The position numbers were made by a program, and so were the translations under genes. From an uncultured Bacteroidia bacterium (lineage in GTDB: Bacteria > Bacteroidota > Bacteroidia > Bacteroidales > UBA932): DNA of 39,891 bases. Shown piece by piece: positions 24,577 to 35,043 of the stretch. Position 1 is the stretch's first letter. Each line of letters begins with the position of its first letter. A model generated the notes under the pieces. The model had not been told where the DNA came from. It ran no database searches and saw nothing but the letters and a program-made list of their open reading frames with translations. Location of the stretch: assembly GCA_902769525.1 (NCBI GenBank), contig CACXPG010000016.1:1-39891 (forward strand). The letters are read 5' to 3'.

Positions 24577-26718
24577 CTATTTCGAGTATGCGTCAGAGAG
24601 TTCCTTAGGAACCTCTTTTCCAAACAGATGGCGGTACCAGAAGCGGTAGTCGTTGAAGTCTGAGAAGGCTCCCTGTGCTCCGCGATATCCGTGAAGCTGT
24701 CTAGGATAGACCATAAGGTCAAACTGCCGGCCCATCTTCTGGAGTTCCAGAACCAGGCTCATTGTGTTCTGGATATGGACGTTATCATCTGCGGCTCCGT
24801 GGGTGAGCATCAGGTAGTTGGTGGCATCTCCCTTGTAGCCGGACTTTCTTATCCTGTCTGCCATGATGGTGCGCTTGAAGCCTTCAGGATTACGCTGCGG
24901 AGTATCCATAAACCTCTCGGTGTAATGGGTGTCGTAAAGCATATAGTCATACACTCCACCGCCGGCAATTCCGTACTTGAAGTATTCACATCCTTCTGTC
25001 ACGCAGAGAGTTGCCATGCTTCCGCCGTAAGAGAAGCCGTAGATTCCGATCTTGTCGGCATCCACGTAAGGAAGGCTCCTGAGGTATTTGGCCCACTCTA
25101 TGAAGTCCTTGAGCTCGATAGAGAAGAAGTTGCGGTACATGAAGTTGCAGCCCTCCTTTCCGCAATGGCCGCTTCCGCGGTGATCCATCGAGAACTGGAT
25201 AACGTCCTGGTTAGCCCACCACTGGTTGGAAGATGAGATTATGCTCCAGCTGTCGGCCACGACCGGAGTGTTAGGTCCGCCATACATATAGATGATGACA
25301 GGATATTTCTTCTGAGGATCAAAGTTCAGAGGAAGGGTGATCTTGCCCGGGATCGTATAGCCGTCAGGAGTGGTGATATAGACCATCTCCGGAAGAGCGA
25401 TATTGTAGGAGTCGTAGTCCTTCCCCTTCGCGTCTGCAAGAACAGTCATCTTTCCGCTGCCGTCAGTCGGGAGAACGACAACCTTGTTAGGTGTCCTGGC
25501 ATTGCTGCAAATGGCTGCCATATACTTGAAATCATCGCTGAGCTGCAGAGACTTGTAAGAATAATCCCCGGTGGAGATTCGCGTAGTCTTGGCCTTCTTT
25601 ATAGACACCTTGTAGATATCCACGCGAGTGCTTATTTCCTTCTTGGAGGTAAAATAGAGCTCCTGCTTCTTAGGGTCTATCTTCAGGAGCTTGATATCCC
25701 AGTTGCGGCCGTCTGTCAGGCACTTCTGTGTCTTTCCGTCAAACGAGAGGTAGTAGATCTGCTCCCACATGGTGAAATCCCTTACCATATACAGGCCGTT
25801 CTGGTCGAAGAGCATCTGCTCAGGCCAGTCGATCCAGGTGTCCTGATGCTCCTTGTAAATAGACTCCTTGCTTCCGTTTTTAGGATCTACAGAGTAGAAT
25901 ACCAGATCCTGCTGAACTCTTGGCATCCACGGAACGATAAAGCGTGAAGATTCTGAATTCCAGAATGGTATGCCAAAGTACTGGTCTTCCTTCTCGTTGA
26001 AGTCAGCCCATACGATACTTCCCGTCTGGACATCGGCGAACCCTATCCTCACCTCAGGATTCTTCTCGCCGCTCATAGGATAATGGCTTTCCAGAATCTG
26101 GTCCTTGGCCTTGGAAGGGTCATAGATCGGGAACATAGGAACCTGGCTGTCGTCAAAGCGGTAGAAGGCTATTGTCCTGCTGTCCGGGCTCCACCAGAAA
26201 GCCTTGTACTGGGAAGAGCGTCCCAGGATTTCCTCAAAGTAAACCCAGGAAGCGCGTCCGTTGAGAATCACGGCATTTCCGTCGGTCGTGATTCTCTTTA
26301 CCTTATTTCCCTCTTTGTCAAACACATAAAGATCTCCGTTATTGGTGAAGGCCATAAGTTTGCCATCCGGGCTGTAGGTCGGGTTGGCAATCATTCCGTC
26401 TCCCTTGATCAGTTTATTGGCTTTTTTGGCGTCTTCCCTGATATCGTTTTGAGATTCCTGAGGGCTTTCCTGAGGTTTGTAATTCTCTTCGAAAGCTCCT
26501 GTCTTCACATTGTAGAACTTTCTTTCACGCTTGAGGACTCCAAATTCCATTGTACTTACCTGGAGGATATCGCCGGATTCCCAGACCGGAGGCAACAAGT
26601 ATTTCTCGACATTCGGGAATTTGTCATTTGCTATCTGCTCCAGAGTAAAGTTCTTCTTCTGGGCGGAAACGCTCAAGCAAACAAGCAGTGCGGAGAGTGC
26701 AAGGATTATTCTTTTCAT
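24577..26718 (-). CDS. Dipeptidyl peptidase IV-type S9 serine peptidase, secreted
   Basis: This enzyme removes N-terminal dipeptides, usually X-Pro, from peptides in the periplasm. A signal peptide (residues 1-19, ending SVSA) is followed by a beta-propeller domain and a C-terminal alpha/beta hydrolase domain. The catalytic triad can be placed at Ser563 (GFSYGG), Asp645 (HGAADDNVH) and His676 (QLHGYRG). A double-Glu motif needed to anchor the substrate amino end fits the YFEEIL segment. At 713 residues it matches Bacteroidota DPP-IV enzymes. It starts 12 bp after the stop of the RecD-like helicase gene and may share its transcript. Confidence 0.93.
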   Translation of the reverse strand: MKRIILALSALLVCLSVSAQKKNFTLEQIANDKFPNVEKYLLPPVWESGDILQVSTMEFGVLKRERKFYNVKTGAFEENYKPQESPQESQNDIREDAKKANKLIKGDGMIANPTYSPDGKLMAFTNNGDLYVFDKEGNKVKRITTDGNAVILNGRASWVYFEEILGRSSQYKAFWWSPDSRTIAFYRFDDSQVPMFPIYDPSKAKDQILESHYPMSGEKNPEVRIGFADVQTGSIVWADFNEKEDQYFGIPFWNSESSRFIVPWMPRVQQDLVFYSVDPKNGSKESIYKEHQDTWIDWPEQMLFDQNGLYMVRDFTMWEQIYYLSFDGKTQKCLTDGRNWDIKLLKIDPKKQELYFTSKKEISTRVDIYKVSIKKAKTTRISTGDYSYKSLQLSDDFKYMAAICSNARTPNKVVVLPTDGSGKMTVLADAKGKDYDSYNIALPEMVYITTPDGYTIPGKITLPLNFDPQKKYPVIIYMYGGPNTPVVADSWSIISSSNQWWANQDVIQFSMDHRGSGHCGKEGCNFMYRNFFSIELKDFIEWAKYLRSLPYVDADKIGIYGFSYGGSMATLCVTEGCEYFKYGIAGGGVYDYMLYDTHYTERFMDTPQRNPEGFKRTIMADRIRKSGYKGDATNYLMLTHGAADDNVHIQNTMSLVLELQKMGRQFDLMVYPRQLHGYRGAQGAFSDFNDYRFWYRHLFGKEVPKELSDAYSK

Positions 26719-26730
26719 ATATGTCTTGTG

Positions 26731-28158
26731 TTATTTCAGGTATTTCTTGTCAAAGTTAACCAAATAAACCATTTCCTGGGCACGGGTAAGGGCGGTATAA
26801 AGCCATTTCTTGTCGTCGATGGTAATCTCGTCCTTCCAGAGGATGTTGTCTATGAAAACGCACCTCCACTGGCCGCCCTGGCTCTTGTGGCCTGTAATCG
26901 CTGATGAATACTTTATCTGGAGAGCATTGTAATAAGGATCTTCCCGGACACACTGGAAGCGTTTTTTCTTGGGGGTTATTCCCTCATAATCAGCAAGGAC
27001 TCCTTCAAAAAGGGCGGTCTGGGCATCCCTGTCCAAAGCGGCTGTCTTGCTATCCAGTGTATCGAGTATAACCTTGGCATCCACCTCGCAGTCGTTGTAA
27101 TCGGGGAAAGCCAGAGTTGCGTCGGCAAAGTGAAGGCCATATCTTTCCTGATAGTTGGAAATGCTAACCAGTTTTGCCATATCACCGTTGGCGATGAAGT
27201 CAAAGTTCTCGTCGCCCCCATCAAACTTATAGCAGTTTTTCACTACCATAAGCCGGTCTCCCCTGCAGAGCTTTTCTTCCAGGAAAAGAACCTGGGACCT
27301 TATTCCAAGATTGTAGCGATTGGCCCTCTGATTGCTTCTGCAAAGCACTACAACCTCCTCGTTCCCGTATCTTGAAACAGCATCCTGGAGGTCTTCTATC
27401 AGAGTTGCCCCTGTAACTGCCGCAATATCCGTAAAAGAAGAAACATCAAAAAACGGAGGGTCGATGTCGCCGTCCGTTATCTGCTGCCTCAAGGATGTGG
27501 CGTTTACCAGAATCCCGCTGCCTTCAGCCTGACGGACTACATCCCTCAGGATCACCGTATCAATCTTAGGGCAATAACGTTTCATATAGTCCAGATCCAG
27601 AGCCGGGCTCACATCCAGTCCCACAGGAGGCAGCTGGGCAGGATCGCCGATGAGTACCAGTCGGTTGGAAGACGACTGCCGGACAAACTCCAGCAGGTCG
27701 TCCAGTAGATTTCCGCTGCCGAAAATCGAGTCGGAACCGTCACCTGTGGAAATCAGGGAAACCTCGTCCACAAAATAGACGGTATCCTTTGCCTTGTTGA
27801 AGTTGAGCGAGAATGCCCCGAAGGGGTCGCTCTGCGATTTCATCCTGTAGATATGGCGGTGAATGGTGCTGGCGCTTTCTCCCGTAAAGCCGGACAGCAC
27901 CTTGGCCGAGCGGCCGGTCGGAGCCAAAAGCACATATTTCATTCCCAGAGACTTGAGAGTGGATATGCAGGCGGCTACGGCAGAAGTTTTTCCTGTTCCG
28001 GCATAACCTGAGACCATCATCAGAAAATCCTTGTCGGCATTGCCGGTCAGAAAATCGCCGAGCTTTGAGAAAAGCGTGCTCTGGCAAGGAGTGGGCTTAA
28101 GGCCCAGTCTCTCCTCCATCTTGGAAGTCAGGAAATTGGAGAGAGCACTCATTTCCAC
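26731..28158 (-). CDS. RecD-like superfamily 1 DNA helicase
   Basis: This is a predicted ATP-driven DNA helicase or translocase of 475 residues. Walker A is SGYAGTGKTS near residue 51, Walker B is VYFVDEVSLIS, and motif III is VLIGDPAQLPPVG. C-terminal UvrD-like motifs are ITGHKSQGGQW and LYTALTRAQE. There is no N-terminal RecD2-type domain. It resembles the short stand-alone helicases common in Bacteroidales; the exact repair role is unknown. Its ATG lies inside the last codons of the trkH-like gene (10-bp overlap), so the two are co-translated. Confidence 0.9.
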   Translation of the reverse strand: MEMSALSNFLTSKMEERLGLKPTPCQSTLFSKLGDFLTGNADKDFLMMVSGYAGTGKTSAVAACISTLKSLGMKYVLLAPTGRSAKVLSGFTGESASTIHRHIYRMKSQSDPFGAFSLNFNKAKDTVYFVDEVSLISTGDGSDSIFGSGNLLDDLLEFVRQSSSNRLVLIGDPAQLPPVGLDVSPALDLDYMKRYCPKIDTVILRDVVRQAEGSGILVNATSLRQQITDGDIDPPFFDVSSFTDIAAVTGATLIEDLQDAVSRYGNEEVVVLCRSNQRANRYNLGIRSQVLFLEEKLCRGDRLMVVKNCYKFDGGDENFDFIANGDMAKLVSISNYQERYGLHFADATLAFPDYNDCEVDAKVILDTLDSKTAALDRDAQTALFEGVLADYEGITPKKKRFQCVREDPYYNALQIKYSSAITGHKSQGGQWRCVFIDNILWKDEITIDDKKWLYTALTRAQEMVYLVNFDKKYLK

Positions 28159-29597
28159 CTCTTGATTACGAAGAAAGCGAGCACAGGATAGATTTCAAGA
28201 CGTCCCAGGAACATTTCTATCGTGAAGATTATCTTGCTCACGACAGGGAATGAGTCATAGCTTCCAAAGGAGCTGATGCTGCCGAAGGTAAGGCCGGTAT
28301 TTGCGGTGCATGCAAGAGAGGTGGTCACCGATGTCTTCAGGTCCAGGCCTGTGGCCGACAGAAGAATCGCACCCACGAAAATAATGGAAGTGAAGAAAAC
28401 CAGATAGAGGTTTGTCTCACCTATCATTTCCCCACTGAGCACACGGTTTCCGATCCTCGGCTTGATAACCGCATTAAGATGCAGATTGCGCCTTAACCTG
28501 GCCTTCAACGAGCTGAAACTGACGCATATCCTGTCTACCTTGACGCCTCCGGTAGTTGACCCGCTGCAAGCCCCCTGGAAAGCCAGATAGAAGAACATCA
28601 GCAGGGCGGCAACCGGCCAGTGAATGGTCTCGGTATTGGCGAATCCCGTTGTCGAGGCGGCTGACACGTTCATGAACGCGCTGTGCCTTAGAGCCGTAAG
28701 GAAGTTTTTCTCTGTTCCGCCGGAAATCAGGCTGAATGTAGTCAAGGCTATGGATCCGATAAGAACCAGAGTATAGAACTTGATTATAGGGTCCCTGAAC
28801 ATCTTCAGGCTCCTGGTGTGGAAGCAGACATATATCAGACCGAAATGAAGGCCGGACAGATACATGAACACAATCATTATTATTTCAACGGCAGGAGAAG
28901 CAAACGCCGCTGCAGAATTGTTCTTGGTACTGAACCCGCCGGTGGCGGCAATGGACATCGAATGGTTGAGCGCGTCAAAGAAATTCACCCCGGCCAGCAT
29001 CAGGCACACAGTCTGGAGAACTGTAAGGCCGATGTAAACCAAAATGATGATTTTGGCCGTCTCGATTACCTTGAACTTGTAGTTCTGCTTGGAAAGCGAC
29101 CCCATTTCCAGAGATGACAGTCTCAGGCCGAAGGTGGACCTGGCGTTCGGAAGCACCAGGATCATGAACACGACTACTCCCAAACCGCCCAGATAATGTG
29201 TGGATGTTCTCCAGAACAACAGGCTGTGAGGCAGAGACTCGACATCTGTAAGAGCGGTACATCCAGTTGTAGTATAGCCGCTTACGCTTTCAAACCAGCA
29301 GTCTATAACGGCAAAGTCCCCGCCCCACAGAATATAGGGCAGCGCCCCGAAAACGCATACCAGAAGCCATGTGAGAACTATGGTGAAGAACCCCTCTTTC
29401 AGAGTCACGGTTCCGGGAGTCTTGACAAAAAGCAAAGGGAACGAGCCGGCGACAAGAGTAATCACTCCGCTCAGAAACAAAGGAGAGAACCCGCCGTCCA
29501 TTCCATAGCACAGAGAAACAATCACACTCAAGAACATGAAAGCGGCATTGAGCACAAGCGCAATACCGACATTTCTTGATATGTAATTGATATTCAT
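28149..29597 (-). CDS. TrkH-family potassium uptake channel subunit
   Basis: TrkH is the membrane pore of a potassium importer that normally works with cytoplasmic TrkA. The 482 residues contain about ten hydrophobic helices and four re-entrant loops, with filter-like segments such as SGYTTTGCTAL, SIAATGGFST, ASTTGFANT and ANTGLTFGS. The QGACSGSTTGGVKVDR segment is a family signature. No trkA-like gene is nearby. Upstream, 6 bp before its start, is a HAMP-type membrane sensor, and downstream it overlaps a helicase gene. Confidence 0.93.
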   Translation of the reverse strand: MNINYISRNVGIALVLNAAFMFLSVIVSLCYGMDGGFSPLFLSGVITLVAGSFPLLFVKTPGTVTLKEGFFTIVLTWLLVCVFGALPYILWGGDFAVIDCWFESVSGYTTTGCTALTDVESLPHSLLFWRTSTHYLGGLGVVVFMILVLPNARSTFGLRLSSLEMGSLSKQNYKFKVIETAKIIILVYIGLTVLQTVCLMLAGVNFFDALNHSMSIAATGGFSTKNNSAAAFASPAVEIIMIVFMYLSGLHFGLIYVCFHTRSLKMFRDPIIKFYTLVLIGSIALTTFSLISGGTEKNFLTALRHSAFMNVSAASTTGFANTETIHWPVAALLMFFYLAFQGACSGSTTGGVKVDRICVSFSSLKARLRRNLHLNAVIKPRIGNRVLSGEMIGETNLYLVFFTSIIFVGAILLSATGLDLKTSVTTSLACTANTGLTFGSISSFGSYDSFPVVSKIIFTIEMFLGRLEIYPVLAFFVIKRWK

Positions 29598-29603
29598 AAA
29601 GTT

Positions 29604-30389
29604 TTACTGTTGCTGGTTCTTGGTAAGCTGCTTGTGTTCCCTGACAAGATCCTTCACGTTCTCGTTCAGCTCTTCAACCTCGTCTCCGGTGTCTATGTTC
29701 ACGTCATAGGTCTTTCGGGTAAGCTTGTAATTGTGCAGTGCCCTGTTGATGCGCACCATCGGGTTGAAGAAATAGAAGTTAAGGTAATAGTTGAAAAGGA
29801 AGAGCAGGAGAATACCTATTCCAACCGCCACAACGCAAGGCATCAGGCTACGGTAGAAACCTTCGGAAAGCTCGTCAGAATTCTCCTTGAGGGCTTTCTG
29901 CGAAGAAAGGTTGAGGTCTTTGATATACCGCCTCAGCTGAGTGTATACAGGATACATCCTGTCAAAATACCAGTCTTTCTTTGTCTGGTACCGGGGCGCG
30001 TTCCACACGCCCTTGGCTTCTTCCAGAATATGGGCATAGACCACAAACGCATAGCGGATAGAGTCCGCGGTCTGCCTCTCGAGTTCCGTCTTGAAAGCAT
30101 TGCGGATGCTCAGGAGAGTGTCAAGGAACTTGTCATCTTCACCCACCGTAGGCATAGTGTTGACATCGGTGTAAGTGGAGTCACCCATCGTGCTCAAAAG
30201 CTCGAAGTTGTACTGGTCTGCCATGTCCAGCAGCTTTCGGGTAGTATTGATGCTCGTGATGTCATCCTTTACAAACTTGCCTATAGTCCTTCTCATAGTG
30301 ACAAACTCAAATATCGCTATGAGACTGGAAAGCAGCAGGATGAATCCCAATATCACAAACCCGACTGATATTTTCTTCTTAAGTAGCAT
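29604..30389 (-). CDS. Two-helix membrane sensor with HAMP-like region, no output domain
   Basis: The protein has 261 residues. Membrane helix 1 is at about residues 9-28 and helix 2 at about 185-205. Between them lies a helical periplasmic domain of about 155 residues like four-helix-bundle sensors. After helix 2 comes a HAMP-like coil ending DTGDEVEELNENVKDLV and a short glutamine-rich tail. Histidine kinases of this phylum have such N-terminal halves, but no kinase, cyclase or chemotaxis domain follows here. It lies 6 bp upstream of trkH, so it may sense ion or osmotic conditions, which is only an inference. A TAAATTTG element lies 43 bp upstream. Confidence 0.7.
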   Translation of the reverse strand: MLLKKKISVGFVILGFILLLSSLIAIFEFVTMRRTIGKFVKDDITSINTTRKLLDMADQYNFELLSTMGDSTYTDVNTMPTVGEDDKFLDTLLSIRNAFKTELERQTADSIRYAFVVYAHILEEAKGVWNAPRYQTKKDWYFDRMYPVYTQLRRYIKDLNLSSQKALKENSDELSEGFYRSLMPCVVAVGIGILLLFLFNYYLNFYFFNPMVRINRALHNYKLTRKTYDVNIDTGDEVEELNENVKDLVREHKQLTKNQQQ

Positions 30390-30432
30390 CTGTTAAAGGC
30401 ATACGTTCTTTAACCAACGAACATATACGGCA

Positions 30433-30440
30433 CAAATTTA
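30433..30440 (-). promoter_or_regulatory. -7 element TAAATTTG for the sensor/trkH/helicase run
   Basis: It is an exact TAnnTTTG match on the minus strand, 43 bp before the ATG at 30389. It lies directly after the gapA terminator. Confidence 0.65.
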
Positions 30441-30442
30441 AT

Positions 30443-30471
30443 AAAAAAAGCAGATTCGGCTGAATCTGCTT
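30443..30471 (-). terminator. Intrinsic terminator of gapA
   Basis: On the minus strand a perfect 10-bp stem (AAGCAGATTC pairing with GAATCTGCTT, 4-nt loop) is followed by a run of T residues. It begins 22 bp after the gapA stop codon. Confidence 0.9.
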
Positions 30472-30492
30472 CTTTAAAATGAAATGTTTGGA

Positions 30493-31560
<1,068 letters not shown>

Positions 31561-31565
31561 TCATT

Positions 31566-32357
31566 ATGGAAAGACAATTGGAAATTCTTATTACCAACGA
31601 CGACTCTTACATATCAAAAGGATTCAACACCCTGATTGCCCTCTGCGCCACTTTAGGCAATGTGACGGCTGTTGCACCCAAGTATGCCCAGAGTGGCATG
31701 AGCGCAGCGTTGAGCATGGGTAAACCCCTGTTCCTCAACAAGGAAGACGAGAGAACAACAGCTTCGGGGAACAAAATAACGATATACAGTTTTACCGGAA
31801 CACCTGCAGACTGCGTGAAAATCGCGATGAACAAGTTCTTCAGCCGGGAGCACAAGCCTGACCTTATGTTCTCCGGCATAAACCACGGTTCAAACGCCTC
31901 TACTGCAGCCGTTTATTCAGGAACTCTCGGAGCCACGGCGGAAGCTTCCATTTACGAGGTGCCCGCTATCGCGCTTTCAGTGAACACCCACGATCCGGAC
32001 GCTGACTTCTCGGCCGTCAAGAAATGGTTTCACAGAATCGTTGACAATTATCTGGAGAATCCTCCTCAGAAAGGCGTTTACCTGAACATTAATTTCCCCG
32101 ATATACCTGTCCAGCAGATACAGGGAATCCGATTCGCCCATCAGGGAGACGGAATGTGGATAGACGAATTCGAAGACTACAAGACCCCTCACGGAGAGCC
32201 TTTCTACTGGATCTGCGGAAAGTTCCTGGACAAGGCCAAGGACAAGGAAGGAGACCACACTCTGATAGACGAAGGCTACATAACCATTGTTCCGCATCTT
32301 GTAGACTCAACATCCTACAAGGAAATGTACCGCCTGAACAATCTTTGGAAATTCTGA
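31566..32357 (+). CDS. surE: 5'/3'-nucleotidase SurE
   Basis: SurE is a metal-dependent phosphatase that removes phosphate from nucleoside monophosphates, often linked to stress survival. From ATG 31566 it has 263 residues. The metal-binding N-terminal motif LITNDDSYISKG is at about residues 8-19. SGTPADCV-type and SGINHGSNASTAAVYSGTLGAT segments form the active site. The in-frame ATG at 31545 lies upstream of the -7 element and is not used. lpxB starts 1 bp after its TGA, and dapF follows, so the three are one operon. Confidence 0.93.
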   Translation: MERQLEILITNDDSYISKGFNTLIALCATLGNVTAVAPKYAQSGMSAALSMGKPLFLNKEDERTTASGNKITIYSFTGTPADCVKIAMNKFFSREHKPDLMFSGINHGSNASTAAVYSGTLGATAEASIYEVPAIALSVNTHDPDADFSAVKKWFHRIVDNYLENPPQKGVYLNINFPDIPVQQIQGIRFAHQGDGMWIDEFEDYKTPHGEPFYWICGKFLDKAKDKEGDHTLIDEGYITIVPHLVDSTSYKEMYRLNNLWKF

Positions 32358-32358
32358 C

Positions 32359-33549
32359 ATGAAATATTTCATCATAGCGGGAGAAGCGTCTGGAGACCTT
32401 CACGGTTCCAACCTGATAAAAGGCCTGAAGAAGGCCGATCCCCTCTGCCAGATAAGATGCTGGGGAGGAGACCTAATGAAGCAGGCCGGAGGAGAACTTG
32501 TCAGCCACTATAAAGACACCGCTGTAATGGGCTTCTTCGAGGTGGTGATGAAGATCGGGAAGATAATGCGCAACTTCGCAAAGTGCAAGAAGGATATTCT
32601 CGATTTCAATCCCGATGCCGTTGTATTGATAGATTATCCCGGATTCAACTTCAGAATGGCCAAATTCGCCAAGAAAAAGGGCTTCAAGGTATTCTACTAT
32701 ATAGCGCCGAAAATCTGGGCCTGGAAAGAGAGCCGCGGCAAGAGACTCAAAAAGTATGTAGACAAGCTGTTCATCATATTCCCGTTTGAGGTCAAGTACT
32801 TCAAGAACAGATGGGACATAGATGCTGTTTACCGCGGCAATCCACTGCTTGACAGCGTGGAACAGAATCAATACATGAAAGAAGGCAAAGAAGAGTTCTG
32901 CAGCAGGATTTCATCTCTGACGGGGCTGCCGTTCAGCGCCGGCGACAAGTTTGTCGCCTTGCTGGCAGGCAGCAGAAGAAGCGAAATCAGCTACACTCTG
33001 CCAAGAATGCTTGATGTGATTAAGAATTTCCCCGACTATAAATTCCTTCTGGCCGCGGCCCCGTCTGTGCCGGTGGAATTTTACAATGGCGTCATAGAGA
33101 AACACTTCAAAAAAGCGGGGGGTATTCCTTCCGGCTTCAGCCTTCCCATTATCCATAATCAGACCTACCCTATCCTGAAGCAGTCCGAGGCCACCATAGT
33201 AAATTCAGGCACGGCGTCTCTGGAGGCTGCGCTTATAGGCACTCCTCAGGTAGTCTGCTACGAATCCAGCTATATTTCTTTCATTGTCGCCAAGCACCTG
33301 GTCAATATCAAGAAACTCAAGTATATAAGCCTGGCTAACCTGATTGCCGACAAATTTATTTTCAAAGAGCTTCTGCAGTATCAGTCCACCTCAGAGAACC
33401 TTTCCGCTGAACTGCACAGGCTGCTGGAAGACAAGCCTTACATTGAGGCAATGAAAAAAGACTATGCCGAGGTTCACCGCCTGCTGGGTGGCGGGGGCGC
33501 ATCGGTGGCGGTGGCCCAGGCCATGGTGGAAGAACTGCAAAACAACTGA
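32359..33549 (+). CDS. lpxB: Lipid-A-disaccharide synthase
   Basis: LpxB joins UDP-diacylglucosamine and lipid X to form the lipid A disaccharide, at the inner face of the inner membrane. It is a GT19 family enzyme. The N-terminal AGEASGDLHGSNLI, VVLIDYPGFNFRMAKFAKKKG, YYIAPKIWAWKESRGKRL and LLAGSRRSEI are diagnostic, and NSGTASLEAALIGTPQVVCYE is the nucleotide-sugar site. The 396 residues are normal length. Its start is 1 bp after surE and 23 bp separate it from dapF. Its presence shows a lipopolysaccharide-bearing outer membrane. Confidence 0.96.
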   Translation: MKYFIIAGEASGDLHGSNLIKGLKKADPLCQIRCWGGDLMKQAGGELVSHYKDTAVMGFFEVVMKIGKIMRNFAKCKKDILDFNPDAVVLIDYPGFNFRMAKFAKKKGFKVFYYIAPKIWAWKESRGKRLKKYVDKLFIIFPFEVKYFKNRWDIDAVYRGNPLLDSVEQNQYMKEGKEEFCSRISSLTGLPFSAGDKFVALLAGSRRSEISYTLPRMLDVIKNFPDYKFLLAAAPSVPVEFYNGVIEKHFKKAGGIPSGFSLPIIHNQTYPILKQSEATIVNSGTASLEAALIGTPQVVCYESSYISFIVAKHLVNIKKLKYISLANLIADKFIFKELLQYQSTSENLSAELHRLLEDKPYIEAMKKDYAEVHRLLGGGGASVAVAQAMVEELQNN

Positions 33550-33572
33550 CGGATAATCAAAAAACAACCAAT

Positions 33573-34373
33573 ATGAAACTTCACGTTTACAAATTCCAGG
33601 GAGCAGGCAACGACTTTGTCTGCATAGATAACCGCAAAGGAAATGTCAAGCTTACCACCAGGCAGATCAACCGCCTGTGCGACCGCCGCTTCGGAGTTGG
33701 ATCCGATGGAATGATGCTGATTGGAAAAAGCAAGAAATATGACTTTTCGATGAGATATTTCAACGCCGACGGAAAAGAAGGCTCAATGTGCGGAAACGGC
33801 GGAAGATGCATCTCAGCGTTCGCAGACTATCTGGGTATCAAGAAACTGGAGTTTGAGGCTATAGACGGCTACCATAACGCCAAGATACTCTCCCGCAAGG
33901 ACAATGTGTGGAAAGTCAGGCTCAAGATGAGCGATGTGCTCTCCTGCCCTAAATTCGGCAAGAAGTCTTTCTTCCTCGATACAGGGTCACCTCATTATGT
34001 GGAATTTGTCAAGGACGTGGACAACTATCCGGTGGATACGAAAGGCAAATACTGGAGGTATTACTTCGAGGGCGGAACCAATGTGAATTTCGTTGAAGTT
34101 TGCCCTTCCTTCCTGAAAATAAGAACATACGAAAGAGGCGTGGAAGCCGAGACTTTCGCTTGCGGAACCGGAGCCACAGCCTCCGCGATTGCAGCCTTCA
34201 CATCCAAGGTGAAGCCTCATTCAGAAAAAGGCGGCAGTTTCTCCTACAAGCTCCAGGCAAGGGGCGGCAAGCTGGAAGTAAAGGCAGACTATAAAGCAGA
34301 AGACAAGAGTTTCAGGGAAGTCTATCTGACCGGTCCTGCAACCCTTGTCTTCGAATGCGATATAGAGATCTAG
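33573..34373 (+). CDS. dapF: Diaminopimelate epimerase
   Basis: DapF converts LL- to meso-diaminopimelate for lysine and peptidoglycan synthesis without a cofactor. The two active-site cysteines are visible in MCGNGGRC (about residue 74) and ACGTGATA (about residue 196). The N-terminal KFQGAGNDFVCIDN and the RRFGVGSDGMM segments are typical, and 266 residues is normal. It is the third gene of the surE-lpxB-dapF run. Its stop lies 1 bp from the end of the convergent YggS-type gene. Confidence 0.96.
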   Translation: MKLHVYKFQGAGNDFVCIDNRKGNVKLTTRQINRLCDRRFGVGSDGMMLIGKSKKYDFSMRYFNADGKEGSMCGNGGRCISAFADYLGIKKLEFEAIDGYHNAKILSRKDNVWKVRLKMSDVLSCPKFGKKSFFLDTGSPHYVEFVKDVDNYPVDTKGKYWRYYFEGGTNVNFVEVCPSFLKIRTYERGVEAETFACGTGATASAIAAFTSKVKPHSEKGGSFSYKLQARGGKLEVKADYKAEDKSFREVYLTGPATLVFECDIEI

Positions 34374-34374
34374 T

Positions 34375-35043
34375 CTACTTCTGCTCTCTTGGGCCAAAAA
34401 CTTTTGTCCCTATCCTGAGGATGGTGCTGCCAAGCCTTACGGCATATTTGTAATCTTCACTCATCCCCATAGAAAGTTCCTTGAATTCAGGCCACTGCAG
34501 ATGGCGCTGCTTCATTCTGGCGTAGAAACTGTAAAGGAGAGTGAATTCTCTCTGTATTTCCACGGTGTCGTCCGTGAGAGTGGCCATTCCCATAATTCCG
34601 GACAGAGTCACGCACTTAAGGGGTTCCTTGCGGAGCTTTTCCAGAAGCTCTTCAGCCTCCTTCATCGTGAATCCCTGCTTGGTGGCCTCTCTTGCCACGT
34701 GGATTTCCAGAAGGACCTTGGTCTTCAGGCCATGCTTGAGGCAGTAGTCATCTATTTCATACAGCAGCTTCTCCGAATCTACAGAATGGATAAGAGCAGC
34801 GTGCGGAACCACCATCTTGATCTTGTTAGACTGAAGATGGCCTATGAAATGCCACTCGATGTCTTCAGGAAGGCTCTGAACTTTCTTTTCAAACTCCTGC
34901 GGATAATTCTCACCGAAAATCCTGTGACCGGCATTGTATGCCTCCATAATGCTCTCGTTGCTCTGGAACTTGGATACCAGAACCAGTTTTACGCCAGAAG
35001 GAATTTCCTTCTTGAGAGCCGATAGTTCTTCAATTACACTCAT
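34375..35043 (-). CDS. YggS/PLPBP-family pyridoxal phosphate homeostasis protein
   Basis: This is a single-domain PLP-binding protein that helps control free pyridoxal phosphate, with no known catalysis. From ATG 35043 it has 222 residues. The PLP lysine is in VLVSKFQS, with the family blocks FGENYPQEF, IEWHFIGHLQSNKIK, GIMGMATL, and the phosphate-site LSMGMSEDYKYAVRLGSTILRIG near the C-terminus. The longer frame upstream lies inside yidC and is not native. Its ATG shares one base with the yidC stop (TAATG), indicating translational coupling. Confidence 0.93.
   Translation of the reverse strand: MSVIEELSALKKEIPSGVKLVLVSKFQSNESIMEAYNAGHRIFGENYPQEFEKKVQSLPEDIEWHFIGHLQSNKIKMVVPHAALIHSVDSEKLLYEIDDYCLKHGLKTKVLLEIHVAREATKQGFTMKEAEELLEKLRKEPLKCVTLSGIMGMATLTDDTVEIQREFTLLYSFYARMKQRHLQWPEFKELSMGMSEDYKYAVRLGSTILRIGTKVFGPREQK

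Noticed and set aside
29610..30368. Plus-strand frame of 252 codons opposite the sensor gene
   Set aside because: The minus-strand frame has membrane helices, a HAMP-like region and a promoter. The plus frame shows no domain and no promoter, so it is a shadow.
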